This document shows positions 54,398 through 63,800 of a stretch of DNA of 64,000 nucleotides, piece by piece (positions within the stretch are counted from its first letter, which is position 1; every line of letters begins with the position of its first letter). This DNA comes from Flammeovirgaceae bacterium UBA5008 (GTDB lineage Bacteria > Bacteroidota > Bacteroidia > Cytophagales > Cyclobacteriaceae), in contig DGYK01000060.1 in the NCBI GenBank assembly GCA_002398365.1, positions 158,011 through 222,010 on the forward strand. Direction: 5' to 3'. The position numbers and the translations under genes are program-made. The notes beneath the pieces were generated by a model. That model had not been told where the DNA came from, searched no databases, and saw nothing but the letters and a program-made list of their open reading frames with translations.

Positions 54398-54837
54398 TCA
54401 ATTTCTCCCAACAACTCCGCATTCTCTAAGATGTAAATCATTTTATCAGGATTTTTATCGTTGAGGATTAGCTTGCCTTTTACTTCTATCGGTTTGTCGG
54501 TATAGCCGATGGGTTTTGTCAGATAAACTTCTACAATGGTTTCGGGGCCACCTACGCCACAAAAGAAGCACGCGTTCAGCGGAAGCGATGTGAGCATAAA
54601 GTGACTGCCCTTCATTCCGTTTTCAAACGGCACCATATAACCCGGCAGCGAAATTATTTTGTTGGCCAGCAGCTTCGCCTCCTTCGAAAAAATCGGCTTA
54701 TCGAAATCTTTTTCTTTTTGAAATTCGATGTTGTACAACTTCGGCCACACAAGCGAAGGAAATCCTTTGTAAGTACTTTTTTGCGCGAATGAAAAAGGCG
54801 CAACAAATAGTAGACAAAAAGTGAAAATGACTTTCAT
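54391..54837 (-). CDS. Small secreted protein, DUF3299-like
   Basis: A 148-residue protein with signal peptide MKVIFTFCLLFVAPFSFAQ. The segment SLPGYMVPFENGMKGSHFML followed by NACFFCGVGGPE resembles DUF3299 lipoproteins, which have a GYMVPLE region and a conserved Cys stretch. The function of that family is unknown. The two Cys in FFCG and NAC could be redox-active or metal-binding, which is speculative. The stop codon lies in a short AT repeat shared with the convergent peptidase gene. Confidence 0.65.
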   Translation of the reverse strand: MKVIFTFCLLFVAPFSFAQKSTYKGFPSLVWPKLYNIEFQKEKDFDKPIFSKEAKLLANKIISLPGYMVPFENGMKGSHFMLTSLPLNACFFCGVGGPETIVEVYLTKPIGYTDKPIEVKGKLILNDKNPDKMIYILENAELLGEIDF

Positions 54838-54895
54838 AGAGATCTCATTAGGATCAAACTGTATTTTTTAGTCTTAATTGTCTAATCATAAAAAC

Positions 54896-54931
54896 AAAAA
54901 TTCACCGCTTAGATGTAAACGGTGAATTTTT
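54896..54931 (-). terminator. Terminator of gcvP
   Basis: Twelve-base perfect arms AAAAATTCACCG and CGGTGAATTTTT with a twelve-base loop, placed 22 bases after the gcvP stop. On the minus strand the stem is followed by TTTTTGTTTTT-type sequence, fitting Rho-independent termination; the T-run on the plus strand is shorter. Confidence 0.85.
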
Positions 54932-54952
54932 CATTAAAGTTGTAAGTACTAA

Positions 54953-57805
54953 TTATTGGGTATAAGCTTCCATTGGTAAGCAACTGCAAACCAAGTTACG
55001 ATCACCATAGGCATTGTCTACACGACTTACACTTGGCCAGAATTTCGCTTCTTTGACAAATGGAAGAGGAAACGCTGCACGCTGTCTGCTGTATGGGCGA
55101 TCCCAAGTATCAGCAGTAATTACAGCAGCGGTGTGAGGCGCATGTTTCAAAACATTGTTTTCTTTGTCTGCCTTGCCTTCTTCCACTTCTTGAATCTCTT
55201 TACGAATTTCAATCAGCGCATCTACAAAGCGATCAAGTTCTACTTTTGGCTCACTTTCCGTAGGTTCAATCATCAACGTGCCGGCAACAGGGAAAGAAAC
55301 AGTGGGCGCATGAAAACCATAGTCCATCAAACGCTTCGCAATATCTTCAACTTCAATTCCGAATTTTTTAAAGTCGCGGCAGTCTACAATCATTTCGTGG
55401 GCACAACGACCGTGAGTGCCGGTGTACAAAATTTTGTAGTGCGCACTTAGTCTTTCTTTAATATAGTTCGCATTGAGGATTGCTAACTTAGTAGCGTTCG
55501 TCAATCCTTCACCGCCCATCATGGCAATGTATGCGTAAGAGATTGCAAGAATGCTGGCGCTTCCATAAGGTGCAGCCGATACCGCAGAGATTGCATGATC
55601 GCCACCAGTTTTCACCACAGCATGACCGGGTAAGAAAGGTTTCAGTTTATCGTTGCAGCAGATAGGGCCCATGCCAGGACCACCACCACCGTGCGGAATA
55701 CAAAATGTTTTATGAAGATTTAAGTGACACACATCCGCACCAATGTTCGCAGGTGAGGTAAGCCCTACTTGCGCGTTCATGTTGGCACCGTCCATATAAA
55801 CAAGTCCGCCATTTTGGTGAATGGTTTCACAAATTTCTACGATCGCTTCCTCAAACACACCGTGTGTGGATGGATACGTCACCATCAAGCAAGCCAGATT
55901 ATTTTTATACTGTTCAGCTTTGGCTTTCAGATCAGCCACATCAATTTTTCCTTCAGCATCGGATTTGGTAACAACTACTTCCATACCCGCCATGACAGCG
56001 CTGGCCGGATTGGTACCGTGAGCAGATGAAGGAATCAACGCGATGTTGCGATGATGATCGCCACGGTTTTGATGATACGCACGAATTACAAGTAGACCCG
56101 CATATTCGCCTTGAGCTCCACTATTCGGCTGTAGTGACACACCTGTGAAGCCAGTAATTTCTTTTAACCAGTTTTCGAGGTTTGAAATGATTTCGGTGTA
56201 GCCTTCTGTTTGGTTGCTTGGCGCGAATGGATGAATGTGTCCCATCTCCGGCCAGGTTACCGGAATCATTTCCGTAGTCGCATTCAACTTCATGGTGCAA
56301 GAGCCCAATGAAATCATCGAATGCACCATCGATAAATCTTTGCTTTCTAATTTTTTGATGTAGCGAAGCATTTCGTGCTCGCTGTGATAGGTATTGAAAA
56401 CAGGATGGGTTAGATAGTTTGATTTTCTTATCAAGGAAGCTGTAAGAGAAAGATTGGATCCAACTTCATTCTTTAGCGAACTAACACCAAATGCTTTTAA
56501 AATATTTTCAATGTCTTTCAGGGTAGTCGTCTCATCAATAGAGATGCCAACAAAATTTCCTGAAAAATATCTAAAGTTCAATTCAAGTTTAGTAGCGGCA
56601 GTCTCGATGGCTTTTTTATCAGCCACTGCAATTTTCAGTGTGTCGAAATAATTTTCGTTGATTTGCTTGAAGCCGTTAGCTTTCAAATTGCTATCAAGTA
56701 CTTTCGCCAAGCCATGAATCCGTCCGGCAATTTTCTTCAAGCCTTCAGGACCATGATACACGGCATACATGCTGGCCATTACGGAAAGTAATACTTGTGC
56801 AGTGCAAATGTTGGAAGTTGCTTTTTCTCTGCGGATATGTTGCTCGCGTGTTTGCAATGCCATGCGATAGCCCGGATTGCCTTGTGCGTCTTGCGAAATA
56901 CCAATGATACGGCCAGGCATCTGGCGTTTAAATTCATCTTTTGTTGCGAAGAAGGCCGCATGTGGTCCACCAAAGCCCATCGGAACACCGAAGCGTTGTG
57001 AGCAGCCCACTACTACATCGGCTCCCATTTCTCCGGGCGATTTAACCAACAGCAAACTCATCAAATCAGCGCCTACTACTACGAATACTTCGCGTTCGTG
57101 AGCCGATTCGATAAAGGCGGTATAATCTTTTATCTCACCATCATTGTTTGGATTTTGAATATATACACCAAACAAATTGGCTTGTGTAATATCTAGTTTA
57201 GAAACATCGCCCACCATCAACTCTACTCCAATGGGAGCAGAGCGAGTACGAAGCAAATCAATGACTTGAGGAAATGTATTTTCGTCTACGAAAAACTGAT
57301 GCGCATCTTTCTTGGCTGCTTTGCGCGAAGCGTGTAATAGATGCAAGGCTTCGGCTGCGGCTGTTGCTTCGTCCAACAAGGATGCATTTGCGATTTCCAT
57401 TCCCGTAAGGTCAATGATCATCGTTTGGTAGTTGATCAACGCCTCCATACGACCTTGGGCAATTTCTGCCTGATAAGGAGTGTAGGCAGTATACCAGCCC
57501 GGATTTTCCAGAATGTTCCGCAGGATTACACCGGGTGTGATGCAATTGTAATAACCCGTTCCGATGTAAGATTTGTAAATTTTATTTTTCGACACCAACT
57601 TTTTGAACTCGTTCAAAAACGCATACTCCGATTGTGCCGGTGGCAGGTTCAACGCCTTCTTCAGGCGAATGTTTGCCGGCACAGTTTGGTTAATTAGCTC
57701 ATCAACAGAGCTAGCCTTCACCACTTTCAGCATTTCGGCTATCTGAGCCTCATTTGGGGCGTTGTGGCGAGCTTCAAATTTTTCGGAGTAGGTTGGATCG
57801 ATCAT
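54953..57805 (-). CDS. gcvP: Glycine dehydrogenase (decarboxylating), P-protein
   Basis: A 950-residue PLP enzyme of the glycine cleavage system, in the single-chain form. It decarboxylates glycine and passes the aminomethyl group to the lipoyl H-protein. The PLP-binding lysine lies in [19 protein letters not shown], and the family signatures [13 protein letters not shown] and [16 protein letters not shown] are seen in the N-terminal half. The length is typical. The H- and T-protein genes are not next to it. It lies between two hairpin terminators and so appears to be a single-gene unit, with a role in one-carbon metabolism together with serine catabolism. Confidence 0.96.
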   Translation of the reverse strand: MIDPTYSEKFEARHNAPNEAQIAEMLKVVKASSVDELINQTVPANIRLKKALNLPPAQSEYAFLNEFKKLVSKNKIYKSYIGTGYYNCITPGVILRNILENPGWYTAYTPYQAEIAQGRMEALINYQTMIIDLTGMEIANASLLDEATAAAEALHLLHASRKAAKKDAHQFFVDENTFPQVIDLLRTRSAPIGVELMVGDVSKLDITQANLFGVYIQNPNNDGEIKDYTAFIESAHEREVFVVVGADLMSLLLVKSPGEMGADVVVGCSQRFGVPMGFGGPHAAFFATKDEFKRQMPGRIIGISQDAQGNPGYRMALQTREQHIRREKATSNICTAQVLLSVMASMYAVYHGPEGLKKIAGRIHGLAKVLDSNLKANGFKQINENYFDTLKIAVADKKAIETAATKLELNFRYFSGNFVGISIDETTTLKDIENILKAFGVSSLKNEVGSNLSLTASLIRKSNYLTHPVFNTYHSEHEMLRYIKKLESKDLSMVHSMISLGSCTMKLNATTEMIPVTWPEMGHIHPFAPSNQTEGYTEIISNLENWLKEITGFTGVSLQPNSGAQGEYAGLLVIRAYHQNRGDHHRNIALIPSSAHGTNPASAVMAGMEVVVTKSDAEGKIDVADLKAKAEQYKNNLACLMVTYPSTHGVFEEAIVEICETIHQNGGLVYMDGANMNAQVGLTSPANIGADVCHLNLHKTFCIPHGGGGPGMGPICCNDKLKPFLPGHAVVKTGGDHAISAVSAAPYGSASILAISYAYIAMMGGEGLTNATKLAILNANYIKERLSAHYKILYTGTHGRCAHEMIVDCRDFKKFGIEVEDIAKRLMDYGFHAPTVSFPVAGTLMIEPTESEPKVELDRFVDALIEIRKEIQEVEEGKADKENNVLKHAPHTAAVITADTWDRPYSRQRAAFPLPFVKEAKFWPSVSRVDNAYGDRNLVCSCLPMEAYTQ

Positions 57806-57853
57806 TCGTTAGTGGTTGTCAGTTAATTGGTAGTTAACAGTTAATTTTTAAAA

Positions 57854-57889
57854 GTTATTGGTCACCAGATGCAACTGATAACCAATAAC
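57854..57889 (-). terminator. Terminator of ndk
   Basis: Nine-base perfect arms GTTATTGGT and ACCAATAAC with an 18-base loop, just downstream of the ndk stop on the minus strand, followed there by TTTTAAAAATT. The loop contains further partial pairing. Confidence 0.65.
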
Positions 57890-57901
57890 GATCAACTTTT
57901 G

Positions 57902-58321
57902 TTAGAAGCGTTCGAATTGAGAGAAGAAGAAACTTCCTTCAATTTCTGCGTTCGCATCAGAGTCTGATCCATGGATAGCGTTCGCATCGATCGACTTAGC
58001 AAAAAGGGCACGGATGGTTCCGGGTTCTGCTTTCTTTGGATCGGTAGCGCCAATCAATTTTCTAAAATCTTCTACTGCATTTGCTTTTTCTAAGATCATC
58101 GGGATGATAGCACCGGATGACATGTAAGCAACCAATTCGCCATAGAAAGAGCGCTCTTTGTGGATTTCATAAAATTTGCCTGCCAATTCGCTGCTCAGGC
58201 GTGTTTTCTTCATCGATACAATGCGAAAACCTGCCTCTTCGATCATTTTGGTAATAGCACCGGCATTTCCTGCAGCTACTGCATCAGGCTTAATCATTGT
58301 AAAAGTTCTGTTTCCTGCCAT
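57902..58321 (-). CDS. ndk: Nucleoside-diphosphate kinase
   Basis: A 139-residue enzyme that transfers the terminal phosphate from ATP to other nucleoside diphosphates through a phospho-histidine, here His117 in NAIHGSDS. The ATG at 58321 gives the standard N-terminus ([15 protein letters not shown]); the frame is open upstream but adds a sequence unlike any NDK and would overlap the divergent gene. The length is normal. A promoter box lies 43 bases upstream. Confidence 0.96.
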   Translation of the reverse strand: MAGNRTFTMIKPDAVAAGNAGAITKMIEEAGFRIVSMKKTRLSSELAGKFYEIHKERSFYGELVAYMSSGAIIPMILEKANAVEDFRKLIGATDPKKAEPGTIRALFAKSIDANAIHGSDSDANAEIEGSFFFSQFERF

Positions 58322-58363
58322 TTTAGTTGTTTTTTGAGGTTTCTGATTAGAATAATTTGGCCG

Positions 58364-58371
58364 CAAAAGTA
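58364..58371 (-). promoter_or_regulatory. Putative -7 box TACTTTTG for ndk
   Basis: On the minus strand the octamer TACTTTTG matches TAnnTTTG and is identical to the box before the TonB receptor at 11668. It lies 42 bases before the ndk ATG. Confidence 0.5.
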
Positions 58372-58417
58372 TCAAAAAGAACAGAGAACGGAGAAGTCTG
58401 AATCCAGAATCATTGAT

Positions 58418-58425
58418 TATTTTTG
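58418..58425 (+). promoter_or_regulatory. Putative -7 box TATTTTTG for the DHH gene
   Basis: The octamer fits TAnnTTTG but is only ten bases before the ATG at 58436, so the mRNA would have almost no 5' leader if it is used. The start codon is supported by similarity and is not in doubt. Confidence 0.4.
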
Positions 58426-58435
58426 CCCCTTCGCC

Positions 58436-59455
58436 ATGAATGATATTCACGCTCTACGCTCGCTCCTTGCCAGCCCTAAAAAAGTGGTTATTGTTACCCA
58501 CTTTAAACCCGATGCGGACGCGCTCGGCTCATCGCTAGGGCTTGCTGGCTTTTTGATTAAAAAAGGGCATTCCGTAGACGTCATTTCGCCAAGCGACTAT
58601 CCTGATTTTTTGGCCTGGATGCCGCTCAAAGAAATTGTAACGGCATTATCAAAATCGAATAAAGAGCCGGAGATGAAAACGGCCCGATTGATGGCACAAG
58701 CTGATATCATCTTTTGCCTTGATTTTTCAAGCCTCAAACGAATCAACGAGGTGGGAGATATGGTTTTAAAATCTACGGCCGTGAAGGTATTAATAGATCA
58801 CCATCTGGAACCTGAAAAATTTGCCCAATTTGAAAAGTGGGATGTTTCCTCTGCCTCAACGGCTGGCCTGATTTTTGAGCTTATCAAAGAGCTCGATAGC
58901 ACTGAATCGATTGATTTGGATATGGCGAGTTGCTTATATGCCGGATTAATGACCGATACAGGCGGTTTTCGACACAATAATACCACGCAAAGAGAGTTTT
59001 TAATTGCTTCGGAGTTAGTTCGGTTGGGAGCCAACCCCAGCGAGATTGCCAAGAAGATTTATGATACGAATTCGCTAGAGCGACTGCGGCTGACGGGTTA
59101 TGTTTTAAGTGAAAAACTGACCGTGTTGCCGGAATACAATACGGCTTATATTACTCTAACAGGCGATGAATTGAATAAATTTGGCGCTCAAACAGGTGAT
59201 ACGGAAGGATTGGTTAACTACGGCCTTTCAATCAAAGGAGTGAAAATGGCTGTACTGATGTATGACCGAAAAGAGGAGATTAAATTGTCATTCCGGTCAT
59301 TAGCTGATTTTGATGTGAATGCGCTTGCTCGCAAACATTTTGAAGGTGGCGGACACAAAAATGCATCGGGAGGCCAATCGAAATTAACTTTAGAAGAAAC
59401 ATTGCAGAAATTTTTATCAATTTTGCCTGAGTACAAAACATTATTAAACCAATAG
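58436..59455 (+). CDS. DHH-family phosphoesterase (NrnA-like)
   Basis: A 339-residue protein of the DHH/DHHA1 family. Metal-binding motifs appear in order: [13 protein letters not shown], then LDFSS, then LIDHHLEP (the DHH motif) and [10 protein letters not shown]. The C-terminal DHHA1 domain contains [11 protein letters not shown]. NrnA-type members degrade short RNA oligonucleotides, dephosphorylate pAp, and some degrade linear dinucleotides. I chose the ATG at 58436 because the frame upstream overlaps ndk antisense. It is the first gene of a long operon with four FKBP lipoproteins and rdgB; the next start is 24 bases after its stop. Confidence 0.92.
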   Translation: MNDIHALRSLLASPKKVVIVTHFKPDADALGSSLGLAGFLIKKGHSVDVISPSDYPDFLAWMPLKEIVTALSKSNKEPEMKTARLMAQADIIFCLDFSSLKRINEVGDMVLKSTAVKVLIDHHLEPEKFAQFEKWDVSSASTAGLIFELIKELDSTESIDLDMASCLYAGLMTDTGGFRHNNTTQREFLIASELVRLGANPSEIAKKIYDTNSLERLRLTGYVLSEKLTVLPEYNTAYITLTGDELNKFGAQTGDTEGLVNYGLSIKGVKMAVLMYDRKEEIKLSFRSLADFDVNALARKHFEGGGHKNASGGQSKLTLEETLQKFLSILPEYKTLLNQ

Positions 59456-59479
59456 ATTCCATACCATTAATAACAACCA

Positions 59480-60409
59480 ATGAAAAATTCACTTTTGCTT
59501 TTAGTTTTCGCAGCATTTCTGGCCTCTTGTTCTAATTCTAAAAAGACCCCTTCCGGTTTTGAGTTTACTGTGTTGCGCAAAGGCGATGGAGTGAAAGTAG
59601 ATTCAGGCAAGTTTATGGTAATGAATTTTGTATTTAAAGATGCTAAGGATTCAGTTTGGAATGATTCAAGAAAGAATGATTACCCAACAGTTGTGCAAAT
59701 CCAAGGAAGTATTACACCAGGAGATGCTGTGATGGAGGTGATCAAAATGCTGACAAAAGGCGATAGTGTAACATTTAAAGTCCCTGCTAAGAAATTGTTT
59801 GAGAATACATTTCGTCAGCCGATTCCTTTTAATGTAGATACAGCCCAATCGTTTACGTTTTTGATTGGTGTAAAAGATATTTTGGATCAGGATCAAGTGA
59901 GAAAACTTCAGGAAGAAGTGAATGCGAAGCAAAATGAAAAGATGATGCGTGAGCAAGAGCTTCAGTTGGCTAAAGATACAGTAGCGATTGATGATTATTT
60001 GAAGGCAAAGAATATTAACGCAATAAAGACTAAGTCAGGCTTGCGTTACGTTGTTACCCGTGAAGGTAAAGGCGAAAATGCGAAAATGGGCGATATCGCA
60101 AAGGTAAACTACAGCGGCTATTTGCTGAATGGAAAATACTTCGATACTAGTATTGAGGCAGATGCGAAGAGTAATAATGTGTATATGCCAGGAAGAACCT
60201 ATGCACCTTATGATGTTGAGATTGGCGGGTACCCACCGGTGATTCAAGGCTGGGTTGAAATTTTGCAATTGATGAACAAAGGAGCTAAAGTGCAGGTTTA
60301 TATTCCGTCCACTTTGGCGTATGGCAATCAGAGTAGAGGTGAAGTTATTATCGAAAACTCTATTTTAGTTTTTGATATGGAGATGGTTGATGTAATTGTT
60401 AAAAAATGA
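59480..60409 (+). CDS. FKBP-type peptidyl-prolyl isomerase lipoprotein, copy 1 (GldI-like)
   Basis: A 309-residue lipoprotein (MKNSLLLLVFAAFLASC) with two FKBP-fold domains. The first (about 25-140) lacks the usual aromatic pattern and may be structural. The second (about 190-309) is closer to active FKBPs, with VNYSGYLLNGKYFDTS, VIQGWVEILQLMNKGAKVQVYIPS and LAYG. It catalyses, or once catalysed, proline isomerisation in envelope proteins. FKBP lipoproteins of this type include GldI, needed for gliding in Flavobacterium. Its stop overlaps the next gene by four bases (ATGA). Confidence 0.88.
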   Translation: MKNSLLLLVFAAFLASCSNSKKTPSGFEFTVLRKGDGVKVDSGKFMVMNFVFKDAKDSVWNDSRKNDYPTVVQIQGSITPGDAVMEVIKMLTKGDSVTFKVPAKKLFENTFRQPIPFNVDTAQSFTFLIGVKDILDQDQVRKLQEEVNAKQNEKMMREQELQLAKDTVAIDDYLKAKNINAIKTKSGLRYVVTREGKGENAKMGDIAKVNYSGYLLNGKYFDTSIEADAKSNNVYMPGRTYAPYDVEIGGYPPVIQGWVEILQLMNKGAKVQVYIPSTLAYGNQSRGEVIIENSILVFDMEMVDVIVKK

Positions 60410-61275
60410 AATTAAGAATTGGCTATTTATTTTTTTTACCTTTTTTGTTTTCTGGGTGCTTAGGTGATGAAACAGTAAATCCAAGTTTCGCTGAGCAACT
60501 AGCAAAAGACAGGGTTATAATTGATAACTATATCACTAGCAATAGTATTAGCAATGTTCTGTCTGACCCTGAAAATCTGGGTGTAAAGTATAAGATAAAT
60601 TTTGCTGGCCCCGGAATTAAGCCCACGCTTGATGATTCCATTGAGGTAAATTATACGATAAAATTGATCCCTTCTGGAACGGAGGTAGAGAAATCAACAG
60701 CAGCCGTCAAACTTTTGCTTGGAAAGGCTGTTTCTGGTTGGCAAATAGGATTACCGCTTATTAATCGTGGATCCAATGTGTCATTGTTTGTTCCATCGGG
60801 CTGGGCTTTTGGAACAATCCAACATAATTCAATTCCTCCAAATTCAAATTTATTTTATCAAATTGATTTGCTAAAGGTCATTTCTCAGTTAAGCAAGGAT
60901 ACAGTCGCAATTGATAATTATCTTACTGTAAAGGGCATTACTAACTATGTTAAAGATCCGAGTGGATTACGCTACAAGATAACCAAAACAGGTGCTGGAG
61001 ATAAACCAAGATCCACCAGTACTGTAACATTTAATTATGAAGGCAAGCTTCTCAAGACTGAGACCACGTTTGATAAATCACTTTCTCCTCAGCGATTTAA
61101 GTTAGAGAATTTAATTAAGGGTTTACAGATTGGATTGTTAAATATGTCGGTTGGTTCGAAGGCCACATTTTACATCCCTTCAACGCTAGCTTACAGTTAT
61201 ACTGGAACTCAAGATGGATCTGTTCCACCACAGGCTGTTACAATTTTTGACATAGAATTAACTGCAATTGAATAA
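60406..61275 (+). CDS. FKBP-type peptidyl-prolyl isomerase lipoprotein, copy 2
   Basis: A 289-residue lipoprotein (signal ends FLFSGC). Two FKBP domains are joined by a KDTVAIDNYLTVKGI linker that recurs in its paralogues. Each domain has the family core: GWQIGLPLINRGSNVSLFVPS in the first and GLQIGLLNMSVGSKATFYIPS in the second. Several catalytic aromatic positions are replaced, so activity is uncertain. It begins inside the stop of copy 1 (ATGA) and its own stop is shared with the start of copy 3 (TAATG). The array therefore looks translationally coupled. Confidence 0.88.
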   Translation: MKLRIGYLFFLPFLFSGCLGDETVNPSFAEQLAKDRVIIDNYITSNSISNVLSDPENLGVKYKINFAGPGIKPTLDDSIEVNYTIKLIPSGTEVEKSTAAVKLLLGKAVSGWQIGLPLINRGSNVSLFVPSGWAFGTIQHNSIPPNSNLFYQIDLLKVISQLSKDTVAIDNYLTVKGITNYVKDPSGLRYKITKTGAGDKPRSTSTVTFNYEGKLLKTETTFDKSLSPQRFKLENLIKGLQIGLLNMSVGSKATFYIPSTLAYSYTGTQDGSVPPQAVTIFDIELTAIE

Positions 61276-62180
61276 TGTGTATGAATGAGTTGATTAATTT
61301 GAAATCAAAATCTGGTTTTTACTTCCTTTTAGCCTCTGTTACTTTATTAATGGTCGCTTGTTCCACCGATGTTCCTTCAGGGCCATCTTTCGAAGAGCAA
61401 CTGAAAAAGGACAAGGAGATTATCAATACCTACATCGTCAGCAAAGGAGTTAATGCCCCGACTGACCCCAATGATTATGGTGTAAGGTATAGTTACACTT
61501 CTGTTGGAACCGGGATTACTCCAATAGTTGATGATTCAGTTAAAGTAAATTACACATTACGACTTCTACCAAGCGAGGTGCAGATAGAAAAGACAACAGC
61601 TCCAGTTACATTTTTGTTGGGTCGCTTAATTCCAGGATGGCAAATAGGTTTGCCTTTAATCAAGGAGGGTTCTGTTGCTAAACTTTATATTCCTTCCGGT
61701 TGGGGTTATGGAGCATATCCAAGTGGATCCATTCCTGCAAATTCAAATCTCATTTTTGAAATTGAATTACTGAAAGTAATATCTCAACTACAAAAAGATA
61801 CTGTATTGATCAATTCGTTTCTAACAGCAAAATCCATTTCAACTCTTCGAGACCCAAGTGGGTTAAGGTATCAATCAACTTTACAAGGAACCGGTGCCAC
61901 ACCAACTGACGCTAGCACAGTTTCATTTAAGTATACCGGAAAATTAATCAACGGAGCTGAAGAAGGCGTTACTTTTGAAACTTCTACAGTTCCTGTAAAA
62001 ATTAAAATGACAGACTTGATTAAGGGTTTGAAAGTGGGGCTTAAGTTTATGAAAGTAGGAGGCAAGGCTACGTTCTACATACCTTCAACTATGGCCTACG
62101 GTTATGCAGGAACTACTGATGGAAAGATACCGGCACGCGCTAACCTTATTTTTGAGATTGAGTTAACGGCAGTAGAATAG
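61275..62180 (+). CDS. FKBP-type peptidyl-prolyl isomerase lipoprotein, copy 3
   Basis: A 301-residue lipoprotein (signal ends LMVAC) with two FKBP domains. It is closest in appearance to copy 2: GWQIGLPLIKEGSVAKLYIPS and YGAYPSGSIPANSNLIFEI in domain one, GLKVGLKFMKVGGKATFYIPS and YGYAGTTDGKIPARANLIF in domain two. The ATG at 61275 overlaps the preceding stop; an ATG at 61281 is an equally possible start. The strong similarity between copies 2 and 3 points to a more recent duplication. The function is probably in folding of exported proteins. Confidence 0.88.
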   Translation: MCMNELINLKSKSGFYFLLASVTLLMVACSTDVPSGPSFEEQLKKDKEIINTYIVSKGVNAPTDPNDYGVRYSYTSVGTGITPIVDDSVKVNYTLRLLPSEVQIEKTTAPVTFLLGRLIPGWQIGLPLIKEGSVAKLYIPSGWGYGAYPSGSIPANSNLIFEIELLKVISQLQKDTVLINSFLTAKSISTLRDPSGLRYQSTLQGTGATPTDASTVSFKYTGKLINGAEEGVTFETSTVPVKIKMTDLIKGLKVGLKFMKVGGKATFYIPSTMAYGYAGTTDGKIPARANLIFEIELTAVE

Positions 62181-62189
62181 AAATCACAA

Positions 62190-63059
62190 ATGCTCTTAAG
62201 AACTTTCTTCGCTCTGGGAATAGTAGTTTTGCTCTTGTCCTGCAGCGAAGAAAGTATTCCTGACCCTCAACAGCAATTACAGAAAGACATCCAACTCATT
62301 GATTCCTACATTGACGAGGAGAATATTGCAGCTGAACTTGATTCGCGAGGTTACCGATACCTTATTAACAATGCAGGATCTTCTTTTAAGCCTGTCCTAG
62401 AGGATTCCGTTACCATTACTTACACCACCATCGTTTTGCGTGGAGACACAATTAATAAAAATGTTACAGCCACATTTTTATTGAGTAACCTTATCAAGGC
62501 CATCCGATATCAGTTGCCCGAAATGGGTGAAGGGGCAGAATTGGTTTTATTTATTCCTTCTGGTTTAGCGTACGGAGCATATCCAGCCGGTCCTATACCG
62601 CGAAATGCCAACTTAATTATCAAGTTAAAATTAAACAAGGTTATTCCGGAGTATGGTAAGCAACTTCTAATTGACATCGCAACTATTGACGACTATTTAA
62701 AAGCCAATTCAATCACCACATCCAAAGATGCATCTGGTTTGCGTTTTGCTATCACACAACCACCACAAGCCAATGCCATAGCACCGCTCTCATCTGATTC
62801 AGTTGTAATTAGTTATACAGGTAAAATTCTTTCGACTGGGGCTGTCTTTTATCAAACAACAACACCCGAAAGTTATCGACTGAATAAAACCGGAACATTA
62901 AAGGTGTGGCAAAAGGGATTGGTATTTTTTAAGCAAGGAACGAAGGCAACACTCTACACACCTTCAGGGTTAGCGTATGGTTCGTACGAAAAGTATGGAG
63001 TGCCTCCTAATACTAATGTTATTTTTGAAGTAGAGATGGTAAAGGTAATTAGTAATTAA
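62190..63059 (+). CDS. FKBP-type peptidyl-prolyl isomerase lipoprotein, copy 4
   Basis: A 289-residue lipoprotein (signal ends VLLLSC) again with two FKBP domains, more diverged than copies 2 and 3. Motifs include LVLFIPSGLAYGAYPAGPIPR in domain one and TLYTPSGLAYGSYEKYGVPP in domain two. It starts nine bases after copy 3, and its TAA stop shares a base with the rdgB ATG. With copies 1-3 it makes eight FKBP domains in a row. Confidence 0.86.
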   Translation: MLLRTFFALGIVVLLLSCSEESIPDPQQQLQKDIQLIDSYIDEENIAAELDSRGYRYLINNAGSSFKPVLEDSVTITYTTIVLRGDTINKNVTATFLLSNLIKAIRYQLPEMGEGAELVLFIPSGLAYGAYPAGPIPRNANLIIKLKLNKVIPEYGKQLLIDIATIDDYLKANSITTSKDASGLRFAITQPPQANAIAPLSSDSVVISYTGKILSTGAVFYQTTTPESYRLNKTGTLKVWQKGLVFFKQGTKATLYTPSGLAYGSYEKYGVPPNTNVIFEVEMVKVISN

Positions 63060-63640
63060 TGAGGCTTTGTTTTGCAACCAATAATCAACACAAGATAAAA
63101 GAGGTGGGCGCCTTACTAGATAGCTCGTATACTATTCTGAGTTTGTCGGATATTGGTTGTGTCGAAGAATTACCTGAAGAACAAACCACAATTCCAGGCA
63201 ATTCTTTTCAAAAAGCAAATTATGTGTTTCAAAAATATGGAGTTTCTTGCTTTGCGGATGATTCAGGATTAGAAGTAGATATGTTGAACGGTGAGCCCGG
63301 TGTAGATTCAGCACATTATGCTGGTCCTCAGCGTAGTTTTGATGATAACATGAATCTGTTACTCAAAAATATGGATGGACAATCTCAACGTGGGGCGCAA
63401 TTCAAAACAGTCATCACTCTTGTTACTTCACAAACAACCCAGCAGTTCGAAGGTATTTTGCGAGGACAAATTCTTTATGATAAACGAGGTCTCGGTGGCT
63501 TTGGATACGATCCACTTTTTCTTCCGGATGGTTACAAAAGAACACTGGCGGAAATGAGTTTAGAAGAAAAAAACAAAATTAGTCACCGAAGTATAGCGGT
63601 GGCAAAACTCGTGGAGTATTTAAGGTCTATTGCAGCTTAA
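63059..63640 (+). CDS. rdgB: Non-canonical purine NTP pyrophosphatase (RdgB/HAM1)
   Basis: A 193-residue enzyme that hydrolyses ITP, dITP and XTP to keep deaminated purines out of nucleic acids. The family motifs are FATNNQHKIKEV at the N-terminus, CFADDSGLEVD with the acidic catalytic residues, and GGFGYDPLFLPDGY with SHRSIAVAKL near the C-terminus. The length is standard. It is the last gene of the DHH-FKBP operon. The end of the transcript may be the hairpin at 63646-63669. Confidence 0.95.
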   Translation: MRLCFATNNQHKIKEVGALLDSSYTILSLSDIGCVEELPEEQTTIPGNSFQKANYVFQKYGVSCFADDSGLEVDMLNGEPGVDSAHYAGPQRSFDDNMNLLLKNMDGQSQRGAQFKTVITLVTSQTTQQFEGILRGQILYDKRGLGGFGYDPLFLPDGYKRTLAEMSLEEKNKISHRSIAVAKLVEYLRSIAA

Positions 63641-63645
63641 AAGAA

Positions 63646-63669
63646 AACGGGCTTAACTCTAAGCCCGTT
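63646..63669 (-). terminator. Terminator hairpin between rdgB and the right-edge histidine kinase
   Basis: Ten-base perfect arms AACGGGCTTA and TAAGCCCGTT with a four-base loop. On the minus strand it is followed by TTTTCTTTT, so it should end the histidine kinase transcript. It starts six bases after the rdgB stop and may also help to end that transcript, though no T-run follows on the plus strand. Confidence 0.75.
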
Positions 63670-63800
63670 CCAGAGCAAAAAGTCCAATGTACTCTGTGCT
63701 TCAACCTTTGTCTAAACTATGAAATAACCAAAGCAAATGTCTGAAATGATTATGCCATATCTGTATTTTTGGAATTAGAAAAACATTAGAAAATAGTAGT

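Noticed and set aside
55133..55450. 105-residue frame antisense to gcvP
   Set aside because: gcvP is conserved along this region and the antisense frame has no recognisable features.
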